From JAEUNX01 sp034004685 (lineage in GTDB: Bacteria > Pseudomonadota > Gammaproteobacteria > Burkholderiales > Rhodocyclaceae), in contig JAVEWG010000006.1 in assembly GCA_034004685.1 (NCBI GenBank), forward strand, positions 1-64,000: DNA of 64,000 nucleotides. The letters run 5' to 3'. Position 1 is the stretch's first letter. Each line of letters begins with the position of its first letter. Position numbers and translations under genes: made by a program. This document shows, piece by piece, positions 44,800-54,128 of the stretch. The notes beneath the pieces were generated by a model. It was not told the origin of the DNA, ran no database searches, and saw only the letters and a list, made by a program, of their open reading frames with translations.

Positions 44800-45443
44800 C
44801 CCCGTCGCGCCGGCAGGCCGGCTTCAGCCTGGCCGAGCTGGCCATCGTCCTGACCATCATCGCCCTGCTGGCGGCCGGCATCGTGGTGGGCGGGCGGGCG
44901 CTCATTTCCCGGGGGGAGGTCAGCGACCTGATCGCCAAGATCCAGGACCTCACTGCCGCCGCCCGGGATTTCCGGGCCCGCTACGGCTACCCGCCGGGGG
45001 ATTTGCCCAACGCGGCGGCCATCCTCACCGCCGACGGCGGGGTCTCCGCCGGGTGCAGCTATGCCGCCACCGGCCAGGTGGGCAACGGCCTGGTGGATAC
45101 CGCCACCGAGCGCCGCTGCGCCCTGGAGCACCTGGTCAAGGCCGGGCTGATCCAGCGTCTGGATTACGACAGCGCCACCGCCAGCTACCGGATTCCCCTC
45201 AGCGGGGGCGCCACCCTGGATCTGGGCGTCCTGGCCGCCACCCGCCAGAACGCTGCCCGCATCACCGGGCTGGACTGCGAGCAGGCCCTGGAGCTGGACC
45301 GCAAGCTGGACACATCCCCCAGCGCCAACGCTCCCTTCTCCGAGGGGGCGATCCAGGCCCTGGATGGCGCGGGGGCCACCCTCACCACCTGCGTGCCAGG
45401 CCAGGACAACGATCCCGTCCCGACCCTGGTGGTCCGCTACTGA
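44790..45443 (+). CDS. Second prepilin-like protein
   Basis: A 217-residue protein with the leader A-G|F-S-L-A-E-L-A-I-V-L (cleavage after Gly11, Glu5 of the mature protein), one membrane helix and a Cys-containing domain. P-P-G-D-L-P-N near residue 73 resembles the N-terminal part of the first protein's P-C-A-D-D-D segment in position, which suggests the pair arose by duplication and divergence. The start overlaps the previous stop by 10 bp. No pilus assembly genes are adjacent. Confidence 0.82.
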   Translation: MPMTPSRRQAGFSLAELAIVLTIIALLAAGIVVGGRALISRGEVSDLIAKIQDLTAAARDFRARYGYPPGDLPNAAAILTADGGVSAGCSYAATGQVGNGLVDTATERRCALEHLVKAGLIQRLDYDSATASYRIPLSGGATLDLGVLAATRQNAARITGLDCEQALELDRKLDTSPSANAPFSEGAIQALDGAGATLTTCVPGQDNDPVPTLVVRY

Positions 45444-45456
45444 CGGCATGCCGGCA

Positions 45457-45690
45457 TCAGCGCCGGCGACTGCCGTCCTTGCCCAGCTGGTCGCCGATCA
45501 CACCGCCGATGGCCGCGCCACCTACGGTGCCCAGCACGCCGCCGTTGCTCACCGCCGCACCCACCACGCCGCCCACGGCGGCGCCACCCACGGCGCTGCG
45601 CTCCCGGGACGACATGTGGTCCCAGGTGGCGCAAGCCCCGGTGGTGAGGGGCAGGGCCAGAATGATGATCCAACGCTTGAGGGGTTTCAT
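45457..45690 (-). CDS. Glycine-zipper lipoprotein
   Basis: A 77-residue protein with a signal peptide and lipobox L-T-T-G-A-C (Cys20), then a glycine-zipper helix (G-G-A-A-V-G-G-V-V-G-A-A and G-G-A-A-I-G-G-V-I-G) of the OmpA-like/Rick-17-kDa type. Such small lipoproteins sit in the outer membrane; the function is unknown. It converges on the prepilin pair. The ATG at 45690 is used because the signal peptide begins there. Confidence 0.85.
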   Translation of the reverse strand: MKPLKRWIIILALPLTTGACATWDHMSSRERSAVGGAAVGGVVGAAVSNGGVLGTVGGAAIGGVIGDQLGKDGSRRR

Positions 45691-46040
45691 GATGGGACTC
45701 CATATTGTTCGAGTTGACGGGGACACCCCGCCATTCACTCTGACACCCCCCGACCGCGCCCTGCTGCCGAGGCGGCACCCCAATTGTTTCCGGGTCTTGA
45801 GGGCGGCCCCAGGCCCCGCCGCCATCCCCGGGCCGCAATCGCCAAGGGCCTGGGCGTGACCGGGGCATCAACGGACTGGCCCCGGGGCCATCGCCCCGGA
45901 CAGGCTTTCTTACATTCTCCCCACCGTATTCCGCTGCTGGCCCTAGTGTCTTAGCGGACTTGAACTCGTCGGGCGCGGTATCCGTTGAGTGGGTAGTGGC
46001 CGGCTATAATTCAGCTTTACCGAATTCGGACCCGCCCATC
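45691..46040. other. Gap upstream of purC and the lipoprotein gene
   Basis: A 350-bp region between two divergent genes. It holds a TATAAT at 46005-46010, a possible -10 box for purC, but the best -35 (TTGAGT, 45985-45990) is only 14 bp away, so the match is weak. I see no RNA gene, purine riboswitch or PurR box. Confidence 0.4.
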
Positions 46041-46976
46041 GTGACCACCCCCCTCTTCGAGTCCTCCATCAAGAGCCTGCCCCTGCTGGGGCGCGGCAAG
46101 GTGCGGGACATCTACGCCGTGGACCAGGACAAGCTGCTCATCGTCACCAGCGACCGCCTCTCCGCCTTCGACGTCATCCTGCCCAACCCCATCCCGGACA
46201 AGGGTCGGGTACTCACCGCCCTGGCCAATTTCTGGTTCGCCCGGCTCGGCCACATCGTCCCCAACCAGCTCACCGGCATCGACCCGGAAAGCGTGGTGGC
46301 CCCCGGGGAACGGGATCAGGTGCGGGGCCGCGCCCTGGTGGTCAAGCGTCTGGCGCCCCTGCCCATCGAAGCGGTGGTGCGGGGTTACGTGATCGGCTCG
46401 GGCTGGAAGGATTACCAGGACACCGGCGCCATCTGCGGCATTTCCCTGCCAGCGGGCCTGCAACAGGCGGCCAAGCTGCCCGCTCCCATCTTCACCCCGG
46501 CCAGCAAGGCCGAGGTGGGGGACCACGACGAGAACATCAGCTTCGAGCAGGCCCAGGCCCGAACCGACGCCCAGCTGGCCCAGGCCCTGGCGGGCACCGG
46601 CAAGACCGGCGCCCAGCTGGTGGTGGAGGCCCGGGCCGCCGCCTTGGCCCTGTACACCGCAGCGGCCGACTACGCCGCCGGACGGGGCATCATCATCGCC
46701 GACACCAAGTTCGAGTTCGGCATCGACGGGGCCGGCACGCTCCACCTCATCGACGAGGCCCTGACCCCCGACTCCTCCCGCTTCTGGCCTGCCGCCGACT
46801 ACCGGGAGGGCATCAGCCCCCCGTCCTTCGACAAGCAATACGTACGGGACTACCTGGAAACCCTGGACTGGAACAAGAAGGCCCCCGGCCCCCAGCTGCC
46901 ACCCCAGGTCATCGAAGGCACCGCCGCCAAGTACCGGGAAGCCTATCAGCGCCTCACCGGCCAGACCCTGGCCTGA
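46041..46976 (+). CDS. purC: SAICAR synthetase
   Basis: PurC (phosphoribosylaminoimidazole-succinocarboxamide synthase) adds aspartate to CAIR in purine synthesis. The 311-residue protein has the ATP-binding start G-R-G-K-V-R-D-I-Y and S-D-R-L-S-A-F-D-V, plus the C-terminal D-E-A-L-T-P-D-S-S-R-F motif. I used the GTG at 46041 (V-T-T-P-L-F-E-S-S); longer frames upstream are AT-poor leader sequence without a ribosome site. The length matches the long, fungal-like form found in betaproteobacteria. Confidence 0.96.
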   Translation: MTTPLFESSIKSLPLLGRGKVRDIYAVDQDKLLIVTSDRLSAFDVILPNPIPDKGRVLTALANFWFARLGHIVPNQLTGIDPESVVAPGERDQVRGRALVVKRLAPLPIEAVVRGYVIGSGWKDYQDTGAICGISLPAGLQQAAKLPAPIFTPASKAEVGDHDENISFEQAQARTDAQLAQALAGTGKTGAQLVVEARAAALALYTAAADYAAGRGIIIADTKFEFGIDGAGTLHLIDEALTPDSSRFWPAADYREGISPPSFDKQYVRDYLETLDWNKKAPGPQLPPQVIEGTAAKYREAYQRLTGQTLA

Positions 46977-46995
46977 CCGGGCACGGGCCGACACC

Positions 46996-48255
46996 ATGAG
47001 CCCCCCCGGGCCAGCCCACCGCGACCTGGCCCTCGGGGTGGTGGTGACGGCCTACGTGCTGTCCTTCTTCCACCGCTTCGCCCCCGCCGGCATCGCCCAG
47101 GATCTGGCGGCCGCCTTCCAGACCAGCGCCGCGTCCCTGGGCACCCTGGCCGCCACCTACTTCTACGTCTACACCCTGATGCAGATCCCCACCGGGGTGC
47201 TGGTGGACACCCTGGGGCCGCGGCGCATCCTGGTGGCCGGCTGCGCCCTGGCGGCCTTCGGCGGCATGGTCTTCGGCCTGGCGCCGGATCTCCCAGCCGC
47301 CCTGGCGGGCCGCACCCTGATCGGCCTGGGGGTGTCGGTGGTGTTCATCGCCATGCTCAAGCTCATCGCCCTGTGGTTCCCGGAGAACCGCTTCGCCACC
47401 ATGGTGGGCCTGGCCATGCTGGTGGGCAACCTGGGTTCGGTACTGGCCGGCACCCCCCTGGCGGCTCTGGCCCAAGCCACCTCCTGGCGGAACATCTTCG
47501 TGGGGGTGGGCGGCCTTTCCGCCCTGCTGGCCCTGGCCTGCTGGGCCACGGTGCGGGACCAGGGCAAGGCCGCGGGGCCGGCCTTCGACCGCACGGTGGT
47601 GCTCGGCGGCCTCCTGGCGGTGATCCGCAACCGGGCCAGCTGGCCGCCCCTGGTCATCAACTTCGGCATCGCCGGCAGCTTTTTCTCCTTCGCCGGCCTG
47701 TGGGCCACCCCCTATCTGATGCAGGTCCATGGCCTGGCGCGGGTCCAGGCAGCCAACCACCTGTCCCTCTACTTCGGCGGGTTCGCCGTGGGCTGCCTGG
47801 CCTTCGGCAGCCTGTCGGACCGCCTTGGGCGGCGCCGGCCGGTGCTCATGGCGGGCGCCTGGATCTATGCCCTGATGTGGCTTCTGGTGTGGTCCGGCCT
47901 CCATCTGCCCCTGGTGGCCAGCTACATCCTGTTCGGACTGATGGGCCTGGCCACTGCCACCTTTTCCCTGACCTGGGCCTGTTCGAAAGAAGTCAATCCG
48001 CCCCAGCTCTCGGGCATATCCACCAGTCTCACCAACCTGGGCGGCTTCCTGGCGGCGGCGATCCTCCAGCCCCTGGCGGGGGCCATCATGGACGCCCGCT
48101 GGGACGGGGCCCTGGCCGGTGGCGTGCGCCTGTACGGGCCGGAGACTTTCCAGCTGGGCATCGCCCCCCTGGTTCTGGTGGCCGGCCTGGCGGCGCTGGC
48201 GACCTTCTGGCTGCGGGAAACCGGCTGCCGCAATATCTGGCAAGCCCCCCGCTAG
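46996..48255 (+). CDS. Major facilitator superfamily transporter
   Basis: A 419-residue permease with twelve hydrophobic segments. The MFS signature G-x3-D-x2-G-x-R-R appears as G-V-L-V-D-T-L-G-P-R-R between helices 2 and 3 and again as G-S-L-S-D-R-L-G-R-R-R after helix 8. The H-R-F-A-P-A-G-I start resembles proton-driven organic-acid or sugar-phosphate carriers, but the substrate is unknown. It starts 19 bp after purC. Confidence 0.9.
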   Translation: MSPPGPAHRDLALGVVVTAYVLSFFHRFAPAGIAQDLAAAFQTSAASLGTLAATYFYVYTLMQIPTGVLVDTLGPRRILVAGCALAAFGGMVFGLAPDLPAALAGRTLIGLGVSVVFIAMLKLIALWFPENRFATMVGLAMLVGNLGSVLAGTPLAALAQATSWRNIFVGVGGLSALLALACWATVRDQGKAAGPAFDRTVVLGGLLAVIRNRASWPPLVINFGIAGSFFSFAGLWATPYLMQVHGLARVQAANHLSLYFGGFAVGCLAFGSLSDRLGRRRPVLMAGAWIYALMWLLVWSGLHLPLVASYILFGLMGLATATFSLTWACSKEVNPPQLSGISTSLTNLGGFLAAAILQPLAGAIMDARWDGALAGGVRLYGPETFQLGIAPLVLVAGLAALATFWLRETGCRNIWQAPR

Positions 48256-48376
48256 CGGCACGCCGCTTGCTCCGGACCAGCTGCCCGTCCCCCCACCCCA
48301 CCACCCGGAACAAGCCGGCGGGGGCGTTACAATCCGATTACAAGACGCCCGCCCGGCGCACCAACCCGAGGAAAGC

Positions 48377-50455
48377 ATGACCGACACCCCCAACCCCCTG
48401 CTCGATCTCACCGGCCTGCCCCGCTTCGACATCATCAAGCCGGAGCACGTGGCCCCCGCCATCCGCCAGCTGCTGGAGGAAAACCGGGCCCTCATCGCCC
48501 GCCTCCAGGACGACTCCGCCGCCCCCAGTTGGGAGGGCTTCGTCGCCCCCATGACCGAGGCCGGCGAACGCCTGGGCCGGGCCTGGGGCGTGGTGGGCCA
48601 TCTCCACAGCGTGCTGGACCTGCCCGCGTGGCGCGAGGCCTACAACCAGTTACTGCCGGAAGTCTCCCGCTTCTATGCCGAGATCGGCCAGAACCTCAAG
48701 CTTTTCCACAAATACAAGGCCCTGGCGGAAAGCCCCGAATACGCCAGCCTGTCCGCCCCCCGCCAGCGCATCCTGGACCACGAGGTGCGGGATTTCCGCC
48801 TCTCCGGCGCCGAGTTGCCCGATGATCAGAAGCCCCGCTTCCAGGCCATCCAGGAAGAAATGGCCAGCCTGGCCGCCAAGTTCTCGGAAAACCTGCTGGA
48901 CTCCACCAACGCCTTCGCCGCCTTCGTCGACAACGAAGTCGATCTGGCCGGCCTGCCGGACGACGTGAAGGCCGCCGCCCGGGCCGCCGCCGAAGCCGAC
49001 GGAAAGGCCGGCTGGAAATTCACCCTCCACATGCCCTCCTACCTGCCGGTGATGCAGTACGCCGACAACCGGGCCCTGCGGGAGCGCCTGTACCGGGCCT
49101 ACGCCACCCGGGCTTCCGAGGTGGCGGGGGAGACCGCCCGGCCGGAATGGGACAACGGCCCCCTGATCGGCCGGATCCTGGCCCTGCGGGCCGAAGAATC
49201 CAGAATGCTGGGCTACCAGAGCTTCGCCCAGGTGTCCCTGGTGCCCAAGATGGCCGACTCCCCTGAAGAGGTACTGGCCTTCCTGCGGGATCTGGCCACC
49301 AAGGCCAAGCCGTTCGCCGAGCGGGACTATGCCCAGCTCAAGGAATTCGCCCGGACCGAACTGGGGCTGGCCGACCTGGCGCCCTGGGACGCATCCTACG
49401 CATCGGAAAAACTGCGCCAGGCCCGCTACGCCTTCTCCGAACAGGAAGTGAAGCAGTACCTGCCGGAACCCAAGGTACTGGAAGGTCTCTTCGGGGTGAT
49501 CCAGAAGCTCTACAACGTGGCCATCCTCCCCGACGAAGGCCCTACCTGGGACCCCACCGTACGTTTCTTCCGCATCGAACGGGACGGCCAGCTGGTGGGC
49601 CAGTTCTACCTGGATCTCTATGCCCGCCCCACCAAGAAGGGCGGGGCCTGGATGGATTCAGCCCGCAGCCGGCATGTCACCCGCACCGGCATTGCAACGC
49701 CGGTGGCCTACCTGGTGTGCAACTTCCCCGGCCCCGTGGGCGGCAAGCCCGCCACCTTCAGCCACGACGACGTGCTCACCCTGTTCCACGAGTGTGGGCA
49801 CGGTCTCCACCATCTGCTCACCCGGGTGGACGAACTGGCGGTATCCGGCATCCATGGGGTGGAATGGGATGCGGTGGAACTACCCAGCCAGTTCATGGAG
49901 AACTTCTGCTGGGAGTGGGACGTGCTCTCGGGCATGACCGCCCACGTGGATACAGGCGAACCCCTGCCCCGGGTCCTCTTCGACAAGATGATCGCCGCCA
50001 AGAACTTCCAGAGCGGCATGCAGACCGTGCGCCAGCTGGAGTTCTCCCTGTTCGACCTGCTGCTGCACCACAGCGTGGACGCCAGCACCGGCCCGGTGCC
50101 CATGGAGCGGGTGCTGGCGCTCCTGGCGGAAGTGCGGCGGGAGGTGGCGGTGCTCATCCCGCCGGCCTGGCACCGCTTCCCCAACAGCTTCAGCCACATC
50201 TTCGCCGGGGGCTACGCGGCTGGCTACTACAGCTACAAATGGGCCGAGGTGCTGTCGGCGGATGCCTTCGAGGCCTTCGAGGAAGCCGGCGCCGGCCGGG
50301 GCAGCCTGCTGGACCGGGATACCGGCGAGCGCTTCTGGCGGGAGATCCTGGCGGTAGGGGGCAGCCGCCCGGCCATCGAATCCTTCAAGGCCTTCCGGGG
50401 CCGGGCACCCCGGGTGGACGCCCTCCTGCGCCACAGCGGCATGGTGACGGCATGA
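48377..50455 (+). CDS. prlC: Oligopeptidase A (M3 metallopeptidase)
   Basis: PrlC/OpdA is a cytosolic zinc peptidase that degrades short peptides, including cleaved signal peptides. The 692-residue product has the HExxH zinc motif H-E-C-G-H at 471-475 and a downstream E-x-x-x-D helix. It starts with M-T-D-T-P-N-P-L at 48377 behind GAGGAAAG, and its stop overlaps the next gene's ATG (ATGA). Confidence 0.96.
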   Translation: MTDTPNPLLDLTGLPRFDIIKPEHVAPAIRQLLEENRALIARLQDDSAAPSWEGFVAPMTEAGERLGRAWGVVGHLHSVLDLPAWREAYNQLLPEVSRFYAEIGQNLKLFHKYKALAESPEYASLSAPRQRILDHEVRDFRLSGAELPDDQKPRFQAIQEEMASLAAKFSENLLDSTNAFAAFVDNEVDLAGLPDDVKAAARAAAEADGKAGWKFTLHMPSYLPVMQYADNRALRERLYRAYATRASEVAGETARPEWDNGPLIGRILALRAEESRMLGYQSFAQVSLVPKMADSPEEVLAFLRDLATKAKPFAERDYAQLKEFARTELGLADLAPWDASYASEKLRQARYAFSEQEVKQYLPEPKVLEGLFGVIQKLYNVAILPDEGPTWDPTVRFFRIERDGQLVGQFYLDLYARPTKKGGAWMDSARSRHVTRTGIATPVAYLVCNFPGPVGGKPATFSHDDVLTLFHECGHGLHHLLTRVDELAVSGIHGVEWDAVELPSQFMENFCWEWDVLSGMTAHVDTGEPLPRVLFDKMIAAKNFQSGMQTVRQLEFSLFDLLLHHSVDASTGPVPMERVLALLAEVRREVAVLIPPAWHRFPNSFSHIFAGGYAAGYYSYKWAEVLSADAFEAFEEAGAGRGSLLDRDTGERFWREILAVGGSRPAIESFKAFRGRAPRVDALLRHSGMVTA

Positions 50456-52128
50456 AGAGCCAGCCCGCGCCCCCCCGCCCGGCGGCCACCCTGGTTTTGG
50501 TGCGGGACAGCATCCAGGGGCTGGAAGTCTTCATGATGCGCCGCTCCCCCAAATCCAGCTTCCTGGGAGACTTTCACGTGTTCCCCGGCGGCGCGGTGGA
50601 TGCCGACGACGACTTTGCCCTGTGGGTCCCCATGGCCGGCGACTTCGACGACGCCCGGGCCAGCTGCATCCTCAACCTGGAGCGGGGCGGCTTCGCCTAC
50701 TGGCTGGCCGCCATCCGGGAATGCTTCGAAGAAGCCGGCCTGCTCCTGGCCCAGGAGGCCGGCGGCGAACTCGTCCGGATCGACACCCCCGAGCGGATCG
50801 CGGCCTTTGCCGCCCTGCGCGAACAGCTCAATGACGGCACCCTGGGATTCCGCCAATTCCTGGCCCAGCAGGGGCTGCGGCCCGCCTTCGAAGGCATGGC
50901 CTATTTCAGCCACTGGCTCGCCCCCAAGGGCACCCAGCCCCGCTTCGATACCCGTTTTTTTGTCGCTGTCGCGCCCCCGGCCCAGGAGCCCTCCCACGAC
51001 CAGGGCGAAACCGTGGCCCATGCCTGGCTGCGCCCCGAGGAGGCCCTAGCGCGCCGGGATCGGGGGGAGTTCCAGCTCATCCTGCCCACCGCCAAGACCC
51101 TGGAGCTGCTGGCCCAGTTTGGCGACTGCGCCACCTTGCTGACCCACTTCCAGCAATCCCGCAGCATTCCCATGACCTTGCCCCGCCGGGCCACCGGCCG
51201 GGACGGCCCGCGCTCCGTCCTGCCCCAGGACTACGCCTATGCCGAAGTGGGCAAGCTCGATCCGGAGGGCCACGCCACGGCTTCCTACGAGATCATCCCA
51301 GGGGTGCCGGTCCGGCTCTCGCCCCGCCTACGTCGCCTCACCGCCCCCAATCCGGGCTTCATGACCGGCCCGGGCACCAACAGCTATCTGCTGGGGAATG
51401 GAGATCAGATCGCCGTCATCGACCCGGGTCCGGACCTGCCGCAGCACGTGGACCTGCTCATCCAGGAAGCCCGGGGGGCCAACGGCACCGGCCAGATCCG
51501 CTGGATCCTGGCCACCCACACCCACTCCGACCACTCCCCCGCCGCCGCCCGCCTCAAGGCCCTCACCGGCGCCGAACTGATCGGCCTGCCACCCCCTGGA
51601 TTGGAGCGTCAGGATCAGAGTTTCCAGCCCGACCGGATTCCCGGCCACGGCGAGCGCCTGGCCATTGCCGGCTGCACCCTGAGGGTGATCCACACCCCCG
51701 GCCACGCCTCCAACCACCTGTGCTACCTGCTGGAAGAGGAAAAAATCCTCTTTGCCGGCGACCACCTGATGCAGGGCTCCACGGTGGTGATCAACCCGCC
51801 GGACGGGGACATGGGGGCCTACCTGGAATCCCTGCGGGAGATCCAGCGGGAAGACATCGACTACGTGGCACCGGGCCATGGCTTCCTGATGGAACACCAC
51901 CAGAGCCTCATCGACGCCCTGCTGGCCCACCGCCAGCAGCGGGAAGAAAAGATCCTGACGGCCCTCCAGCAGGCCGGCCCGGGCCCCCTGGAGCACTTTC
52001 TGCCCCTGGCCTACGCCGACGTGCCAGCCCACATCCACCCCCTGGCCGCCCGCTCCCTGCTGGCCCACCTCCTCAAGCTCAAGCACGACGGGCGAGCCCG
52101 GGAGCAGGACGGAATCTGGAGCCGGTAA
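50452..52128 (+). CDS. NUDIX hydrolase / metallo-beta-lactamase fusion
   Basis: A 558-residue two-domain enzyme. Residues 1-235 form a NUDIX domain with the box core R-E-C-F-E-E-A-G starting at Arg89. Residues 265-540 are a metallo-beta-lactamase domain with H-T-H-S-D-H at 356-361 and later zinc-binding histidines in H-T-P-G-H and G-H-G-F. NUDIX domains cleave nucleoside-diphosphate-linked compounds and the second domain is LACTB2-like. Such fusions occur in some betaproteobacteria; the joint substrate is unknown. Overlap with prlC implies co-translation. Confidence 0.88.
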   Translation: MKSQPAPPRPAATLVLVRDSIQGLEVFMMRRSPKSSFLGDFHVFPGGAVDADDDFALWVPMAGDFDDARASCILNLERGGFAYWLAAIRECFEEAGLLLAQEAGGELVRIDTPERIAAFAALREQLNDGTLGFRQFLAQQGLRPAFEGMAYFSHWLAPKGTQPRFDTRFFVAVAPPAQEPSHDQGETVAHAWLRPEEALARRDRGEFQLILPTAKTLELLAQFGDCATLLTHFQQSRSIPMTLPRRATGRDGPRSVLPQDYAYAEVGKLDPEGHATASYEIIPGVPVRLSPRLRRLTAPNPGFMTGPGTNSYLLGNGDQIAVIDPGPDLPQHVDLLIQEARGANGTGQIRWILATHTHSDHSPAAARLKALTGAELIGLPPPGLERQDQSFQPDRIPGHGERLAIAGCTLRVIHTPGHASNHLCYLLEEEKILFAGDHLMQGSTVVINPPDGDMGAYLESLREIQREDIDYVAPGHGFLMEHHQSLIDALLAHRQQREEKILTALQQAGPGPLEHFLPLAYADVPAHIHPLAARSLLAHLLKLKHDGRAREQDGIWSR

Positions 52129-52142
52129 GAGCCCGACCCACG

Positions 52143-52173
52143 AAAAAAGGGGCGGTCCATCCCCGCCCCTTTT
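52143..52173 (+). terminator. Intrinsic terminator after NUDIX/MBL gene
   Basis: AAAAGGGGCGG, a short loop and CCGCCCCTTTT. It has A's on one arm and T's on the other, so it can end transcripts from both sides, including the leftward A/K/P-rich gene. Confidence 0.82.
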
Positions 52174-52216
52174 GCTGTCCCCGCGAGCAGTTCCCCGGGG
52201 ATTCATTTTTCCCGCC

Positions 52217-52822
52217 TTACTTCTTCTTTTTCTTCTTCACCACCGGCGCCAGGCCGTCCACCGCCGCCAGCAAAGCCGCCGTGGTCAGCCCGTTCAGCAG
52301 CTGGATGCCGGCCCGCACCAGTTCGGACTTGGTGGTGATCCGCCCGCCCCGGGCCAGGGCAGTGCGCAATGCCTTCAGGGTGGCGGCCTCGGTGGCCGGC
52401 AGGGAGAAGGATTCCCGGCTCACCTTGACCACCTTGGGCGCTTCAGCCACGGGCGCCTCCTTGACCGGGGAGGGTGCCGCCGGCGCCTTCGCTACCTTGG
52501 CCTTGGCGGCGGACTTGGCCTTGACCGGCGCGGGGGCAGACCCTGGCGCAGGAGTCACCGCCTTCGCAGGACGGGTCTTCGCCACAGCAGGCTTGGCGGC
52601 AGGCGCCTTCTTGGCCGGCGCGGGGACCGCCTCGGCCTTGGCGGGTATGGCCTTCGTGGCCTTGGCCGGTGCCGGCTTGGCCGCCGCCTTCGGGGCACTG
52701 GGCTCGCCAGGGGCGGGCTCGGCGGGCGCCACGCTGGCGGGGACGGCAGCCAGCCGCTCCCGCAGGGCCGCGTCCTCCTGGCTCAAGGATTTCTTCAATG
52801 CTGCCTTGGTATCCGGGGTCAT
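52217..52822 (-). CDS. Ala/Lys/Pro-rich protein coupled to ParA
   Basis: A 201-residue basic protein. Residues 30-130 are low-complexity Ala/Lys/Pro, like a histone H1 tail. The C-terminal 65 residues resemble a ribbon-helix-helix-like segment (R-I-T-T-K-S-E-L-V-R-A-G-I-Q-L-L) and end in six lysines. Its ATG overlaps the parA stop, so it is probably the DNA- or cargo-binding partner of that ParA in place of ParB. The family is not recognised. Confidence 0.7.
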   Translation of the reverse strand: MTPDTKAALKKSLSQEDAALRERLAAVPASVAPAEPAPGEPSAPKAAAKPAPAKATKAIPAKAEAVPAPAKKAPAAKPAVAKTRPAKAVTPAPGSAPAPVKAKSAAKAKVAKAPAAPSPVKEAPVAEAPKVVKVSRESFSLPATEAATLKALRTALARGGRITTKSELVRAGIQLLNGLTTAALLAAVDGLAPVVKKKKKK

Positions 52823-53469
52823 GATTTTTTTCCTTCGATAAGAGGTAGAAGTTCCTGGGTCAGCGCCTCGATTTCCAGGGCGGCGGAGGCGCCAGCCCGC
52901 CGCAGGTCAAACACCGAGCCGCCGACCACCGCCGCCTGGGCATAGGCGGAACGGGCGCCCAGGACAGTCTTGAGCAGGGGCAGTTCGAATTCGGTCAACA
53001 GTTCCAGCACGTCCCGTCCCAGGCTGGAACGGGACGGCGAGCGGTTGGCCAGCAGGGCGCCGGGCTTGGGGCCGAGGCGCTCGATGAGATGGATGATGCC
53101 CCGGGAGGACCACAGGTCCGGCGGGCTAGGCACCACTGGCACCAGCACGAAATCCGCCAGGGCCAGGGCATCGGAAGTCTGGTGGGCCTCCACCGAGGGC
53201 GGGCAGTCGATCAGCACGATGTCGGTGCGCCCGCGCAGCTCGGCGACCCGCGCTGCCAGTTCGCCCCCCACCCGGGCAACCTCCACCACTTCCGCCGGGA
53301 AAGGGTGCTGCACCGGCGCCGAACGAGCCCAGCGCACCGCCGTGCCCTGGGGGTCAGCATCCGCCACCGCCACCCGCCGCCCGGCCCGGCTGAGGCCGGC
53401 GGCCAGCTGCATCAATACCGTGGTCTTGCCCGCGCCACCCTTCTGGTTGGCCACCGCCACGATCCGCAT
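52819..53469 (-). CDS. ParA/MinD family ATPase (orphan)
   Basis: A 216-residue deviant-Walker ATPase: K-G-G-A-G-K-T-T at 10-17, the switch region D-A-D-P-Q-G-T-A and L-I-D-C-P-P. It lacks the N-terminal extension of chromosomal ParA and is not followed by parB. Small orphan ParAs often position a cellular cargo by forming gradients on the nucleoid. It forms a two-gene operon with the A/K/P-rich protein and is the last host-type gene before the mobile elements. Confidence 0.9.
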   Translation of the reverse strand: MRIVAVANQKGGAGKTTVLMQLAAGLSRAGRRVAVADADPQGTAVRWARSAPVQHPFPAEVVEVARVGGELAARVAELRGRTDIVLIDCPPSVEAHQTSDALALADFVLVPVVPSPPDLWSSRGIIHLIERLGPKPGALLANRSPSRSSLGRDVLELLTEFELPLLKTVLGARSAYAQAAVVGGSVFDLRRAGASAALEIEALTQELLPLIEGKKS

Positions 53470-53507
53470 CGCCCCGCCTCTTAGTGTTATCGTAATACAG
53501 TAATATC

Positions 53508-53855
53508 CTAAACTCCTGACATCAGGTCAACCCCGCCGCGACCACTCCGGACAGCGGCCCCGGATCGGAAGCCTGCGCTGGCGGGGCGCGCACGCATCCC
53601 GCGCCGGCCCCGGCGGCGATCACGTTTAGGGCGACGTGCGTCGGCTTCGAGCGCCTGCTGCAGGCTGGCCTGGAATGGCCCCAGCTTGCCCGCCACCGAT
53701 TTACGTCGGTAGCCCGTCGATGCCCCTTCCGGGGCCTTCAGCCACTTCTTGACCGTGTTGCGCGACAAACCCGTGCGCCGCGAAATCTCCGAACGGGAAA
53801 GCCCGTCCCGGTAATACATCCGTCTGACCTTGTCCAACATTTCCATGGTGATCAC
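53508..53855 (-). pseudogene. Truncated IS21-family transposase (IstA) N-terminus
   Basis: About 75 residues match the start of IstA transposases, with the helix-turn-helix core S-E-I-S-R-R-T-G-L-S-R-N-T-V-K-K-W and the following K-S-V-A-G-K-L-G-P-F segment. After R-P-K-R-D-R-R the protein runs into unrelated Arg/Gly-rich sequence, so the DDE catalytic domain is lost. Confidence 0.8.
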
Positions 53856-54078
53856 CTCGCTTCCTCTGGCTCAAAAAGAGGCAGAGAGGTTAAACACCCT
53901 GGTCAAATTTCAACCGGAATCCACCCCGATAGATGGTCAGTTTTCGGCCGGCGACAACAGCACACGACACGCGGCCAAGGCGTGTTCCGGAATAGACCCA
54001 CCAACAAGACATATGCCAGAATCGTAACAGCCTCTCGCTCTTCGCAAAACCGCATGCAACGCTATAGAACAGGCAGAA
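53856..54078. mobile_element. IS21-type end sequence and boundary DNA
   Basis: Two imperfect repeats upstream of the istA fragment, GTCAAATTTCAACCGG (53903-53918) and GTCAGTTTTCGGCCGG (53937-53952), look like the multiple terminal repeats of an IS21-family left end. The remaining ~120 bp to the IS3 element have a different, less GC-rich character and no gene. The exact IS21 end cannot be fixed. Confidence 0.5.
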
Positions 54079-54128
54079 TGAATCGCCCCGGGTTTCTCGG
54101 AGGCTCCAACTCTTGAGAAGATGGAGCC

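Noticed and set aside
53470..54078. CRISPR or tRNA attachment site at the island edge
   Set aside because: No direct repeats of CRISPR type and no tRNA-like sequence; only IS-type repeats are present.
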